Assembly (NCBI RefSeq): GCF_004745635.1
Contig: NZ_SRLB01000026.1
Location: forward strand, 25,365 to 89,364
Origin: Methylobacterium nonmethylotrophicum
GTDB taxonomy: Bacteria > Pseudomonadota > Alphaproteobacteria > Rhizobiales > Beijerinckiaceae
Direction of reading: 5' to 3'
Length of the DNA: 64,000 nucleotides
Below are positions 17,721-28,732 of the stretch, in pieces (the first letter of the stretch is position 1; each line of letters opens with the position of its first letter). The position numbers were made by a program, and so were the translations under genes. The notes beneath the pieces were generated by a model. The model searched no databases. It was not told the DNA's origin and saw only the letters and a program-made list of their open reading frames with translations.

Positions 17721-18250
17721 CGCACGGGCTCCAGGGCTCATGGCCCGCGATGTAGCGTGGCCCGGCGGCCGTCGCCAGCCGGCGCGCCGCCGGACGGCCT
17801 CCGCCTCAAGGCCGCCTTGCATCCGGGACGGCCTTGCCTCCTGCACAACACTCCCCCGCAAAGCGCGGCGGGAGCCCGGCCGCCGCCTGGACACCCAGCC
17901 CGGTGCGCCGCACTGTGCGCCCTCCGCGGCGCGGGCCCGGATGCCGCCCGGCGCGGCAGCGCCCCGCGCCGCGACAACCCGACGACCGATGCTCGGGCGG
18001 GCCGCCGCGCCTGCCCCGGAGGCCCACGATGTCTGCTCGACGGCTCGACCGCGGCGGTGACGCGCCCGCCCGGCTGCCCCTGCCGCCCCGCCCCCACAAC
18101 TTCGCCGCGTTCGTCCGCCATCCGGACCCCGTCCTGCCGGAACCCGTGGCTTCGGCCGCGGTTGCCGGCAGGACGCGTCGCGTGACCGTACGAGAGGCCC
18201 TCTTGCCAGGCACCGTCTTGCCAGGACACATCCTGCCCGGACTCCAGCGG
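17721..18250. other. Intergenic between divergent pdxJ and PRC-barrel genes
   Basis: About 530 very GC-rich bases. The PRC-barrel reading frame is open upstream to 17834, but that part is arginine/proline-rich and lacks protein features. It most likely carries the two divergent promoters. A 15-bp tandem array sits at its right end (18202-18246). Confidence 0.5.
18202..18246. repeat. 15-bp tandem repeat, three units, before the PRC-barrel gene
   Basis: Units are CTTGCCAGGCACCGT, CTTGCCAGGACACAT and CCTGCCCGGACTCCA. In the frame of the downstream gene they would read as a five-residue repeat (LPGTV, LPGHI, LPGLQ). They may be untranslated if ATG 18251 is used. A second 15-bp array follows at 19021-19095. 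Confidence 0.7.
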
Positions 18251-18940
18251 ATGATCTTCGCGGCCTTCGCGGCGCTCTCGGCCGTGACGGTCGCCGGGGC
18301 GCAGCAGGGCTCGGCGCCCGCGGACGCGCAGAAGCCCCCGGCGGCGATGCCGGCCCAGACGGCCCCGGCCGCGACTCCGACCGCCCAGGCTCCGGTGCCG
18401 CAGGCTCCGGCGCCGCAGGCGCCCGCGAACGCGGCCCCGGCGAATCCCGCTGCCGCGCCCGCCGCGCAGGCCCCGACGGTTCCGCCCGGCACCCCCGCCA
18501 CGGTGCTGGACACGCAGGACTACGACGGGGTGCTGGGCAAGCCGGTGCGCAGCGCCGCCGGCGAGGATATGGGCCGGATCATCGACATCATCGTCGACAA
18601 GGACGGCCGGCCCCGGGCGGCGATCATCGATTTCGGCGGTTTCCTGGGCGTCGGTTCGCGCAAGATCGCGGTCGACTGGCGCGCCCTGCACTTCTCGGCC
18701 GACAACAAGCCCGGCCGCGCGGTGCTGCAGCTCAACCGCAACCAGGTGCGGGTCTCGCCCGAATACAAGCCCGGCGACCCGATCGTGGTGCTCGGGCCCG
18801 CCGGCCCGGTCCCGGCGCCCGCCACGGCCGCCGCTCCGCCGGCATCGGCCGTGCCCGCTCCCGCCCCGGCGCCGGCGGCGCCCGGGTCGGCAGCGCCGGA
18901 CGCCGACCAGGCCACGGCGCGCAACCCCCCGGACAAATGA
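18251..18940 (+). CDS. Exported PRC-barrel domain protein
   Basis: 229 residues: a short signal peptide (MIFAAFAALSAVTVAGAQQ), an alanine/proline-rich linker to about residue 85, a PRC-barrel core and a second Ala/Pro-rich tail. The core, at about 89-170, contains GVLGKPVRSAAGEDMGRIIDIIVDKDG, the IDFGGFLGVGSRKIAVDW strand pair and NQVRVSPEYK. PRC-barrels are small beta domains used in RNA processing, photosynthetic reaction centres and periplasmic stress proteins; which applies here is unknown. GTG 18184 in frame is an alternative start that would add the LPG repeat. The stop overlaps the MFS gene start (ATGA at 18937). Confidence 0.75.
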   Translation: MIFAAFAALSAVTVAGAQQGSAPADAQKPPAAMPAQTAPAATPTAQAPVPQAPAPQAPANAAPANPAAAPAAQAPTVPPGTPATVLDTQDYDGVLGKPVRSAAGEDMGRIIDIIVDKDGRPRAAIIDFGGFLGVGSRKIAVDWRALHFSADNKPGRAVLQLNRNQVRVSPEYKPGDPIVVLGPAGPVPAPATAAAPPASAVPAPAPAPAAPGSAAPDADQATARNPPDK

Positions 18941-20346
18941 CGCGACCGCGCCAGGTTCACCGCCGCCCCCTCGCCCACCGTGACCGGGAGGTCCCTCGTT
19001 CCGAGATGCGACCGGACCTCCGTCAGGACCCGAGGCAGGACGCGCCAAGGCAGGATCCGCCAAGGCCGGATTCGCCGCGCCATGACCCGGCCCGCGACCG
19101 GGGCGGCCTCCCTGCGGGCCGGCGGCGGGAGAAGCCGGCGCCGTCGCTCACCAGCACCCGCGGCCTCGACGCCTTCACGTTCTTCGTCGCCAACCTGCAG
19201 ACCGGGTTCGGCCCGTTCGTGGCGGTCTACTTTACCTCCCAGAGCTGGACCCAGTCCGATATCGGCCTGGTGCTGACCATCGGCGGCCTGTTCAGCCTGT
19301 TCGGGCAGGTCCCGGGCGGTGCCTTCGTCGACTGGGTGCGCTCGAAGCGCTTCGTGGCCGCCCTGTCGGTGGCGGTGATCGGCGCCTCCGCCGCCGGCCT
19401 CGCCCTGTTCCCGACCTTCCTGATCGTCGCGCTCTCGATGGCGGCCCACTCGATCGCGAGCTGCACGCTGACGCCGGCGATCGCCGCGATCAGCCTCGGC
19501 CTCGTCGGCCACGCCGCCCTCGGCGAGCGGCTCGGGCGCAACGCCCGCTTCTCCTCGATCGGCAACGCGCTCGCCGCCGCCGGCATGGGCGCCTGCGGCT
19601 ACTATCTCTCGAGCGAGGCGGTGTTCTACGTCACGGCCGCCCTGGCGCTGCCGACGCTCGCCGCCCTGTGGTTCGTGCGCGCGAGCGAGATCGACGTGGT
19701 GCGCCCGCAAGCGCCCGAGGGCGGCGAGGCGCCGGGCGGCTGGGCGAGCCTGAAGCTCCTCGTCACCAACCGGGCGCTCCTGTGCTTTTCCGCCTGCATC
19801 ACCCTGTTCTTCGTCGCCAACGCGGCGATGCTGCCGCTCGTCGGCAGCGTGCTCACGGTGCGCACGAGCCAGACCGCCACCATCCTGATCGCCGCCTGCA
19901 TCATGGCTCCGCAACTGGTGATGGCACTGATCGCCCCGGCGGTCGGCCGTGCCGCCCAGGCCTACGGGCGCCGGCCGCTCCTCGTCATCGGCTTCGCCGC
20001 CCTGCCGATCCGCGGCCTCCTGTTCGCCTATACCGACGCGCCCGAGCTGCTGGTGGCGGTGCAGATCTTCGACGGCATCTCGGCCGCGGTGCTCGGCGTG
20101 ATGGTGCCGCTGATCGTGGCCGACTGCACCCGCGGCACCGGCCGCTTCAACATGGCGCTCGGGGCGGTCGGCACCGCCATGGGCCTGGGGGCGGCGGCGA
20201 GCACCACGCTGTCGGGCTACATGGCCGACCATTTCGGCTCCCACGCCGCCTTCCTGGGCCTCGCCGCGGTGGCCTTCGCGGCCTTCGTGCTGGTGGTGCT
20301 GATCATGCCGGAGACCCGGCGGCCGGCGGCGAAAACCACCGGTTGA
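18937..20346 (+). CDS. MFS transporter with repetitive charged N-terminal extension
   Basis: 469 residues. After about 70 hydrophilic residues the protein has the twelve-helix pattern of the major facilitator superfamily, from TRGLDAFTFFVANLQTGFGP to the last helix FVLVVLIMPETRR. The VDWVRSKRFVAALSVAV segment is a typical loop 2-3 region. Substrate unknown; drug or sugar efflux are possible. The extension contains five units of a five-residue repeat (RQDPR, QDAPR, QDPPR, PDSPR, HDPAR) encoded by a 15-bp DNA repeat. ATG 18937 overlaps the PRC-barrel stop. A later in-frame ATG at 19006 would remove only part of the extension. It is probably co-translated with the PRC-barrel protein. Confidence 0.85.
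   Translation: MTRPRQVHRRPLAHRDREVPRSEMRPDLRQDPRQDAPRQDPPRPDSPRHDPARDRGGLPAGRRREKPAPSLTSTRGLDAFTFFVANLQTGFGPFVAVYFTSQSWTQSDIGLVLTIGGLFSLFGQVPGGAFVDWVRSKRFVAALSVAVIGASAAGLALFPTFLIVALSMAAHSIASCTLTPAIAAISLGLVGHAALGERLGRNARFSSIGNALAAAGMGACGYYLSSEAVFYVTAALALPTLAALWFVRASEIDVVRPQAPEGGEAPGGWASLKLLVTNRALLCFSACITLFFVANAAMLPLVGSVLTVRTSQTATILIAACIMAPQLVMALIAPAVGRAAQAYGRRPLLVIGFAALPIRGLLFAYTDAPELLVAVQIFDGISAAVLGVMVPLIVADCTRGTGRFNMALGAVGTAMGLGAAASTTLSGYMADHFGSHAAFLGLAAVAFAAFVLVVLIMPETRRPAAKTTG
19021..19095 (+). repeat. 15-bp tandem repeat, five units, inside the MFS gene
   Basis: Units are CGTCAGGACCCGAGG, CAGGACGCGCCAAGG, CAGGATCCGCCAAGG, CCGGATTCGCCGCGC and CATGACCCGGCCCGC. They are in frame and give five-residue protein repeats rich in Asp, Pro and Arg. 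Units two and three differ at two positions only, so the array looks recent. Confidence 0.8.
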
Positions 20347-20567
20347 GGGATGGGTGCGCTGCAGCGCCGCTCAACTCCCGTTCAGGATCGGCGGATTACA
20401 CGGCGGGCAGCATCGTTCGCCTGCAACATAAGGTGACGCTTGCGCGTTGCGAGAATCGGGTGGGGTTTGCGGACGAGATGCGGGGAGATCGCGGCGGGGT
20501 TCTTGCATCCCGTCTCTCCCCCGACCGCTGGCCGCACGCGTGCGAAGAACCGGGATCGATCGCCACG

Positions 20568-22334
<1,767 letters not shown>

Positions 22335-23150
22335 CGGGCTCGCGGCCTCGTCGCTCGGGGAGGTAGGGGCTCGCGTCGCGGTGAGCCCCCTGTGCCGTGA
22401 AAACCGCAACTGCTCCTGCGCGCTGTTGTGCGGGGCCCCGCGTACCTGGACATCGCGGGTTCTCTCCTCTCCCCGCGGGCGCAGGGCTGTCCGGGGAAGA
22501 GGAGAAATCCTGCGCTCGATCGTTCTGCGGACGGCGCGACCGGCGGTCGCGCAAACTCGGCTGACCCGTGACGGAGTCACGTCGAAGCCCGATAGCGGGC
22601 TCACGGCCGTCGTTGGCTGTCATCATCCGACCTGACGACGGAGCTTGCCCGGCGCCTCCTCGCCAGGGCTCAGGCCGCCGGTGAGGGTGACCGTCATCGG
22701 CCCTGAGAGATGGCGTGCGTCCCCGGGCATCCCCGCGCGGCGGGCTTTCCAGGACCGATCGGCTGAACCCCGACCTTCGCGCATCACCCGAAGTTCGCCG
22801 ATGCCGCTCGTGTGACCAATCGGCGTGCCTGTCGCAGCCGGATCGGCGTCGCGCGCGATGCGGTGCGCCCTCGTGCGCTGCCGCAATTCCCCCCAAGTCA
22901 TGCCGCGCGCGATCACCGCAACGGCTCCGGTCGCGAGAGACACGCCGCTCAGGTCGCCCAGAAACGGCTGCGCCTGCGGCGAGCCCTCCGCTGTCCGGCG
23001 ATGTATTAACAAATGTTAGTCTGATTCCGGACACGGATAACTTGACCATTGCCATCAAGGCAAACATCGACACGCTCCGTGCCAAATCGATCACAGTTTC
23101 GCCCGCAGTCGACGTCTAGTGTAGGTCAAATTCGGGAGTGGGAGACCTCC
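22335..23150. other. Long intergenic region before the radical SAM gene
   Basis: 816 bases with no convincing gene. It holds one copy of a dispersed repeat (22457-22498) and an A/T-richer stretch near 23005-23060 that is the best place for the promoter of the radical SAM gene. I looked for a cobalamin riboswitch B12 box and did not find one. Confidence 0.5.
22457..22498 (+). repeat. Dispersed repeat, copy 1
   Basis: This stretch shares the pattern GGTTTCTCTCCTCTCC, a G/C linker, then GCAGGGCTGTC and GGGGAA with two copies at 40179-40220 and 40311-40355 (inverted). The common core GCAGGGCTGTC is identical in all three. No coding function. Confidence 0.7.
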
Positions 23151-24803
23151 ATGCCGAACTTGCCGCTGCCTGCGCCCCGCGTCCTGCTGGTCTCGCCGCG
23201 CTTCAACGCCAACTCCTTCTGGGGCTTCGAAGCGGCCTGCGCGCTGCAGGGCGCGCGCTGCCTCGCCCCGCCGCTCGGCCTGATCACGCTGGCCGCGATG
23301 CTGCCGCAGACCTGGCGCCTGCGGCTGATCGACCGCAACGCGCAGGACCTGACCGACGCCGACATCGCCGGGGCCGACCTCGTGATGAGCGGCGGCATGC
23401 TTCCGCAGGAGCCCGACATCGTCGCCCTGATGGAACGATGCCGGCGCCTCGGCGTGCCGATCTGCCTCGGCGGCCCGGCGCCGACCTCGACGCCCGAGGC
23501 CTTCGCGGAGGCCGACTTCATCGTGATCGGCGAGGCCGAGGGCATCATCCACGAGTTCGTGGCCGCCTGGGAGGCCGGTGAGCGACGCGGCCGCTTCACG
23601 GCGCCGAAGTTCAAGGCGGATGTCACCAAGACGCCGATCCCGCGCTTCGACCTCCTGGATTTCAAGAACTACCTGTGGGTGAACGTCCAGTTCTCGCGCG
23701 GCTGCCCGTTCACCTGCGAGTTCTGCGACATCATCGAGCTGTACGGCCGGGCGCCGCGCACCAAGACGGCGCCGCAGATGCTGGCCGAGCTCGACCGCCT
23801 GCTGGAGCTCGGCTATCGCGGCCATGTCGACTTCGTCGACGACAACCTGATCGGCAACAAGAAGGCGGTGAAGGCCTTCCTGCCCCACCTCCAGGCCTGG
23901 CAGGAGCGGCACGGCTTCCCGTTCAAGTTCTCGACCGAGGCGTCGCTGAACCTCGCCGACGATCCCGAGCTGCTGCGGCTGATGCGCCGCTGCAACTTCT
24001 TCGCGCTGTTCGTCGGCATCGAGACGCCGGACGAGGCGACGCTGATCCAGACCCAGAAGAAGCAGAACACCCGCCGCAGCATCGCCGAGAGCGTCCACCG
24101 CATCTACAAGGCCGGGATGTACGTGGCGGCCGGCTTCATCGTCGGCTTCGACACCGAGGAGCGGAGCGTCGCCGACGCGATGACGGCGTGCATCCGCGAC
24201 ACCAGCATCCCGACCGCGACGGTCGGGCTGCTCACGGCCCTGCCCAACACCCAGCTGTCGCGCCGCCTCGAGAAGGAGGGACGCCTGTTCGGCCGTTTCC
24301 GCCAGTCGATGACCGAATCGGGCGACATGTGCACCGCCGGGCTCAACTTCACCACGCTGCGCCCGCGCCGGGAGATCATGCAGGATTACCGCGACGTGGT
24401 GGCGGCGACCTACAGCCCGGCGGCGTACTTCGCCCGGGTGCGCCGGCTCGGGCGGCTGCTCGACCGGCCGACGCTGCGGCCGCGCCGCATCCACTGGCAG
24501 ACCCTGCGCCGGGACACCGCCGCGTTCCTGCGCCTCCTCTGGTGCCTGCACGTCCGGCACCCGGAACTCGCCGGCCATTTCTGGCGCACGCTCGCCGACT
24601 GCCTGCGCCACCGCCCGAAATCCTTCGAGGCGGTCCTGCGCAACGTCGCGCACTTCGTCCACCTCTATCCGTTCGGGCAATACGTCGTGCGGACCATCGA
24701 CGCGCGCATCGCCGATCTCGATGCCGGGCACTGGAGCGAGCCCGAGATCCTGCCGGCAGCCCAGGATGACCGTGCCCCGCACCCCGTCGCTGCCGTGGCC
24801 TGA
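23151..24803 (+). CDS. B12-binding domain radical SAM protein
   Basis: 550 residues. Residues 10-145 resemble a cobalamin-binding Rossmann domain, but the DxHxxG base-off motif is missing (RLIDRNAQDL instead). The radical SAM core starts near 175 with the cluster motif CPFTCEFC (Cys185, Cys189, Cys192). A conserved GHVDFVDDNLIGNKKAV segment follows, then a C-terminal region of about 170 residues resembling DUF4070. Members of this class methylate or rearrange unactivated carbons, for example in hopanoid, tetrapyrrole or lipid pathways, but the substrate here is unknown. It stands alone. The ATG at 23151 has GGGAG 7 to 11 bases upstream. Confidence 0.85.
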   Translation: MPNLPLPAPRVLLVSPRFNANSFWGFEAACALQGARCLAPPLGLITLAAMLPQTWRLRLIDRNAQDLTDADIAGADLVMSGGMLPQEPDIVALMERCRRLGVPICLGGPAPTSTPEAFAEADFIVIGEAEGIIHEFVAAWEAGERRGRFTAPKFKADVTKTPIPRFDLLDFKNYLWVNVQFSRGCPFTCEFCDIIELYGRAPRTKTAPQMLAELDRLLELGYRGHVDFVDDNLIGNKKAVKAFLPHLQAWQERHGFPFKFSTEASLNLADDPELLRLMRRCNFFALFVGIETPDEATLIQTQKKQNTRRSIAESVHRIYKAGMYVAAGFIVGFDTEERSVADAMTACIRDTSIPTATVGLLTALPNTQLSRRLEKEGRLFGRFRQSMTESGDMCTAGLNFTTLRPRREIMQDYRDVVAATYSPAAYFARVRRLGRLLDRPTLRPRRIHWQTLRRDTAAFLRLLWCLHVRHPELAGHFWRTLADCLRHRPKSFEAVLRNVAHFVHLYPFGQYVVRTIDARIADLDAGHWSEPEILPAAQDDRAPHPVAAVA

Positions 24804-25158
24804 CGCCGCTCCTCGCGCCTCCGGGACGGCAAGGGGCCGGAACGTCGGGCTTCGCGCGCCGCTCCTGCTGTGATGGTCTTCCGGCCATGTCCGGAAGATC
24901 ATCGCGGATCACGACCCGCGGCGCGTCGCCGACGAGCGGCAATTTCACCGCGGCACCGCGAGCGAGCGGAGCCGTATAGCGGCGCCTCGGGCCGGGATCA
25001 TCGGTCGCATGCCCGCGTTTCAATTGGGCCGGCGCGATTTGTGCGATGCGATGAACCTTCCGCTGGGTTCGCCGTTGTACGCGGGTGCCGCCTGTCGCAA
25101 GGGCACCGGAGCGTGACCGCGGCAGGCATCATCCAGCCCGGCCAATCGAGGATCGTCG
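24804..25158. other. Intergenic after the radical SAM gene
   Basis: About 355 GC-rich bases without a recognisable gene. There is an imperfect palindrome near 24872-24901 (GATGGTCTTCCGGCCATGTCC...GGAAGATCATC) that could be the radical SAM gene's terminator. Confidence 0.4.
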
Positions 25159-25257
25159 ATGCTGAAGACCATCACCTACGCGATGATCGGTGTCCTGACC
25201 TGCGGGTTGCTGGCGGCCGTGGTCGGCGCCTCCGGCAGCCTCGTGGCCGGACACTAG
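25159..25257 (+). CDS. Small single-pass membrane protein (32 residues)
   Basis: An ATG preceded at good spacing by GAGGA opens a 32-codon frame ending in TAG. The product starts MLKTITYAMIG and is then almost wholly hydrophobic (VLTCGLLAAVVGASG), a pattern of tiny inner-membrane proteins. It has no homologue I recognise. It ends 51 bp before the convergent prsE stop. Evidence is the ribosome-binding site, the clean hydrophobic composition and the position in an otherwise empty gap, so confidence is moderate. Confidence 0.45.
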   Translation: MLKTITYAMIGVLTCGLLAAVVGASGSLVAGH

Positions 25258-25308
25258 CGACCGGGAGGCCCGCCCCGCCGATCGCGGCAGCGGGCCCCGC
25301 CCCGTCTC

Positions 25309-26616
25309 CTACTTCTCCCGGAAGGCTCTCGCGACCTGGTCGGCGAGCGGCTTGGTGAAGAAGCTCAGCACCGTGCGGCCCTCCGTCTGGATGAAGGCCT
25401 CGACCGGCATGCCGGGCGTGAGCCTGACGGCGCCGAGGCGCTTCAGCTCGTCCTCCGGCACGGCGATGCGGGTCGTGTAGTGGCCCTGGCCAGTGCGCGG
25501 GTCGGTGGTCAGGTCGGGCGAGATCCGCGATACCGCCCCGGCGATGACCGGCGTCGTGCGCTGGTTGAAGGCCGAGAAGCGCAAGGACGCCGCCTGCCCG
25601 ACATGGACCTGGTCGATGTCCTGCGGCGCGAGCTTGGCCTCGACCGTCAGGTGGTCGGCCGTCGGCACGATCTGCATGATCTCGGCGCCCGGCGCCACCA
25701 CGCCGCCGACGGTATGGACCGCGAGCTGGTGGACGAGGCCGTCCTGCGGCGCGCGGATCTCGACGCGCTTGAGCTGGTCCTCGGCGGTGATGCGCCGCTC
25801 GGCATATTCCGACGTCTTGCTGCGGATCTCGGCCAGCTCCTTGCCGGTCTCGGTGCGCAGGTCCTGGTCGATCTGCAGGATCTGCAGCCGCGTCTCGGTG
25901 ATCCGGCCGCGCACCTGCGCGATGGTGGAGATCAAGGTCCCCTTCTCGCCCTCGAGCCGCGCGAGGTCGCGCTCGAGCGCACTCACCCGCTGGATCGGCA
26001 CCAGCTTCTTGTTCCACAGGTCGCGCACCCCGCCGAGCTCCTGCTCGATGAGGGCGATCTCCCGCACCTTGGCGGCGATCTGCTCGTCTAGGCCGCGGAT
26101 CTGCTCGTCGAGCTGGCCGACGCGCTCGGCGAGCTGCGACTTCTGGCCCTCCCGGGCGCTGGCGCGGGTCTGGAAGAGCCGGCGCTCCCCGCTCATCAGG
26201 CCGGCCACCACCGGATCGGCGGCCCGGGCCGTCAGCTCGCCCGGGAAGGCGAGGTCGGGGGCGCCGTCGCGCTCGGCCTCGAGGCGGGCGCGGCGGGCGG
26301 TCGATTCGTCGATCGAGCGGGTGACGATGGCGAGGTTGGCCTGCAGCACCGTCTCGTCGAGGCGCAGCAGCACGTCGCCGGCCGCGACCCGATCGCCGTT
26401 CTTGACGCGCAGCGCACCGACGACGCCGCCGGTCGGGTGCTGCACCTTCTTGACGTCGGATTCGACCACCAGCGAGCCGGCGGTGACGACGGCGCCGGAG
26501 AACTCGGCGAAGGCGGCCCAGCCGCCGGCACCGACGAACAGGAGCGCGCCGCCGACGGCGCCGGCGAGGAGATGCCGGCGGATCGAGGCCTGCGTCGCGG
26601 GGCTGATCGGGTTCAT
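25309..26616 (-). CDS. prsE: Type I secretion membrane-fusion protein (PrsE/HlyD family)
   Basis: 435 residues. A short cytoplasmic N-terminus is followed by one membrane helix (about 15-35), a biotinyl-lipoyl-like half (VQHPTGGVVGALRVKNGDRV) and a long alpha-hairpin rich in Glu/Gln/Leu/Arg (about 110-290). The second lipoyl half (VEIRAPQDGLVHQLAVHTVGGVV) and a beta domain ending in FFTKPLADQVARAF come last. This is the adaptor that links the inner-membrane ATPase to the TolC-like outer-membrane channel. ATG 26616 overlaps the prsD stop (ATGA), so the two are co-translated. No outer-membrane channel gene is in the window. Confidence 0.92.
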   Translation of the reverse strand: MNPISPATQASIRRHLLAGAVGGALLFVGAGGWAAFAEFSGAVVTAGSLVVESDVKKVQHPTGGVVGALRVKNGDRVAAGDVLLRLDETVLQANLAIVTRSIDESTARRARLEAERDGAPDLAFPGELTARAADPVVAGLMSGERRLFQTRASAREGQKSQLAERVGQLDEQIRGLDEQIAAKVREIALIEQELGGVRDLWNKKLVPIQRVSALERDLARLEGEKGTLISTIAQVRGRITETRLQILQIDQDLRTETGKELAEIRSKTSEYAERRITAEDQLKRVEIRAPQDGLVHQLAVHTVGGVVAPGAEIMQIVPTADHLTVEAKLAPQDIDQVHVGQAASLRFSAFNQRTTPVIAGAVSRISPDLTTDPRTGQGHYTTRIAVPEDELKRLGAVRLTPGMPVEAFIQTEGRTVLSFFTKPLADQVARAFREK

Positions 26617-28580
26617 CGCGGGCTTCCTCCCTGGGCGGCCCTGAGTGTGACGGGGGCGAACCCGGCGGCGAAGCCTGCCGTGGGGGCGGCGGGCATCGCA
26701 CGGGGCCGGCCGAGGGTCGGCAGGACCTCGTCGCGCGGCCCGAGCGCCTGGACCCGGCCGTTGGCCATCACCATCACCTGATCGACCGCCGCCAGCGCGC
26801 TCGGCCGGTGGGCGATCACCACCACGATGCCGCCGCGCGCCCGCACCCCGGCGATCGCCTCGGTGAGCGCCGCCTCGCCCTCCTGGTCGAGGTTGGCGTT
26901 CGGCTCGTCGAGCACCACCAGGAACGGATCGCCGTAGAGGGCCCGGGCGAGGGCCAGGCGCTGGCGCTGGCCGGCCGAGAGCAGCGCGCCGCGCTCGCCG
27001 ATCTGGGTCTGGTAGCCGTCGGGCAGCGACAGGATCAGGTCGTGGACCCGGGCGGCCCGGGCGGCCGCGATGATGCCTTGCGCCTCGGCGCCGGGCCGGA
27101 AGCGCGCGATGTTGGCCGCCACCGTGCCGGGAAACAGCTCGACCTCCTGCGGCAGGTAGCCGACATGACGGCCGAGATCCTGCGGCCGCCACTGGTCGAG
27201 GCGGGCGCCGTCGAGGCGCACCGCGCCGCGCGCCGGCGGCCAGATCCCGACGATCAGGCGCGCGAGCGACGACTTGCCGGAGGCGCTGTGGCCGACGATG
27301 CCGAGCCCCTGCCCGCCCTTGAGCGTCAGGCCGATGTCGAGGGCGGTGAGCCGCTGGCCGCCGGGCGGGCCGACGCTCGCCTGCTCGACGATCAAGGCCT
27401 CGCGGGGCGCCGGCAGGGTCACGCCGTCGGGCTCCTCGCCGGCGGCGGCGAGGGCCGCGCCGAGGTGGCGCCAGCATTCGCGGGCAGCGGAGAACGTCTT
27501 CCAGTAGCCGATCGCCTGGTCGATCGGCCCGAGCGCGCGGGCGCTCAGGATCGAGCCGGCGATGATGATTCCGGCGGTGGCCTCCTGGCGGATCACCAGG
27601 AAGGCGCCGACGCCGAGGACGGCCGATTGCAGCACCACCCGCAGCACCTTCGCGGCGTTGTGGATCGCCCCCGTGATCTCGGCGGTGCGCTCCTGGGTGG
27701 CGTGCGAGGCGGCGTTGACCCGGGCCCACAGGCCGGCGAGGTCGGGCTCCATGCCCATCGCCCGCACGGTCTCGGCGTTGCGCCGGCTCGCCTCGGCGAC
27801 GAAGCCGCGGGCGGCCGACGCCTCGCGGGCGTCGCGGGCGTGGTGGCGGGTCAGGATCTCGGCCAAAGCCGTCAGGCCGACGAGGGCGAGCGCCCCGAGG
27901 AGCGCGGTCAACCCGATCCAGACGTGGAAGGCGAAGAGCAGCGCGAGGTAGACCGGGACCCAGGGCAGGTCGAACAGCGCGCCAGGGCCCCCGCCGGAGA
28001 GGGCCCCGCGGATCTGGTCGAGGTCGCGAATCGGGCGAAGCTCGTCGGCCTCCGCCCGGCCGCGCAGCGGCAGGGTGACGACGGCGCGGAAGACGCGCCG
28101 GCTCAAGGCCTCGTCGAAGGCCCGCCCCGCCCGCAGCAGCAGGCGCGACCGGATCAGGTCGAAGAAGCCCTGGCCGAGATAGAGCACCAGCACGATCAGG
28201 CTGAGACCCACCAGGGTCGGCACGCTGCGGCTCGGGATGACCCGGTCGTAGACCTCGAGCATGTAGAACGAGCCGGCGAGCGCCAGGAGGTTGACGGCGC
28301 CGCTGAGCACCGCGACTCCGAGGACGACGTGGCGCAGCTGCGCGAGCGCCGCGACGATCGGCGGGGCGGAATCCGCCCGGGACGGTCCGAGGCCGAAGGC
28401 CGTGAGCGCGTCGTGCCGGAGCCCGGAGCCCGGCGCGGCGCGCCCGGTGTGATCGGCCGCGGCGGGGTCGTCACGCCGGTCGCGCAGCTTGTGGACCCGC
28501 CGCAGGGCCGCGGCGGCCCGGTCGCGCGCGACGTCGCGGAGGCGCCCGGGCTGCAGGAGGCGAAGATCGAGAAGTGTCAC
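26613..28580 (-). CDS. prsD: Type I secretion ABC transporter (PrsD/AprD family)
   Basis: 655 residues from GTG 28580. The first about 95 residues are a basic extension. The exporter domain then begins with AVNLLALAGSFYMLEVYDRVIPSRS, the hallmark of PrsD/AprD-type transporters that lack a C39 domain. The ATPase has Walker A VGHSASGKSSL, an altered signature LSAGQRQR (Ala for Gly) and Walker B FLVVLDEPNANLD. These transporters recognise uncleaved C-terminal signals of secreted proteins. The start is uncertain: an in-frame ATG at 28724 would add 48 residues. It lies downstream of the CBM-protein gene on the same strand, which points to that protein as the cargo. Confidence 0.9.
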   Translation of the reverse strand: MTLLDLRLLQPGRLRDVARDRAAAALRRVHKLRDRRDDPAAADHTGRAAPGSGLRHDALTAFGLGPSRADSAPPIVAALAQLRHVVLGVAVLSGAVNLLALAGSFYMLEVYDRVIPSRSVPTLVGLSLIVLVLYLGQGFFDLIRSRLLLRAGRAFDEALSRRVFRAVVTLPLRGRAEADELRPIRDLDQIRGALSGGGPGALFDLPWVPVYLALLFAFHVWIGLTALLGALALVGLTALAEILTRHHARDAREASAARGFVAEASRRNAETVRAMGMEPDLAGLWARVNAASHATQERTAEITGAIHNAAKVLRVVLQSAVLGVGAFLVIRQEATAGIIIAGSILSARALGPIDQAIGYWKTFSAARECWRHLGAALAAAGEEPDGVTLPAPREALIVEQASVGPPGGQRLTALDIGLTLKGGQGLGIVGHSASGKSSLARLIVGIWPPARGAVRLDGARLDQWRPQDLGRHVGYLPQEVELFPGTVAANIARFRPGAEAQGIIAAARAARVHDLILSLPDGYQTQIGERGALLSAGQRQRLALARALYGDPFLVVLDEPNANLDQEGEAALTEAIAGVRARGGIVVVIAHRPSALAAVDQVMVMANGRVQALGPRDEVLPTLGRPRAMPAAPTAGFAAGFAPVTLRAAQGGSPR

Positions 28581-28732
28581 GGGGATCAAGGGCTCCGTGT
28601 GGCGGCACGCGGCAGGGCGAGCCCGGCCGGCTGGACCCGGTGCGGCGGCGCGACGAGGCGGTGGGAGATCGATGGCGCGCGGGACCCCGCCCGCCGGCCG
28701 TTTCGAGACCGGCGGGCGGGGCATCACGTTCC

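Noticed and set aside
22335..23150. Cobalamin riboswitch before the radical SAM gene
   Set aside because: No B12-box-like sequence was found in the leader.
23151..24803. Hopanoid C-2 methylase HpnP
   Set aside because: I recall the HpnP N-terminus as different from this one, so only the general B12 radical SAM class is given.
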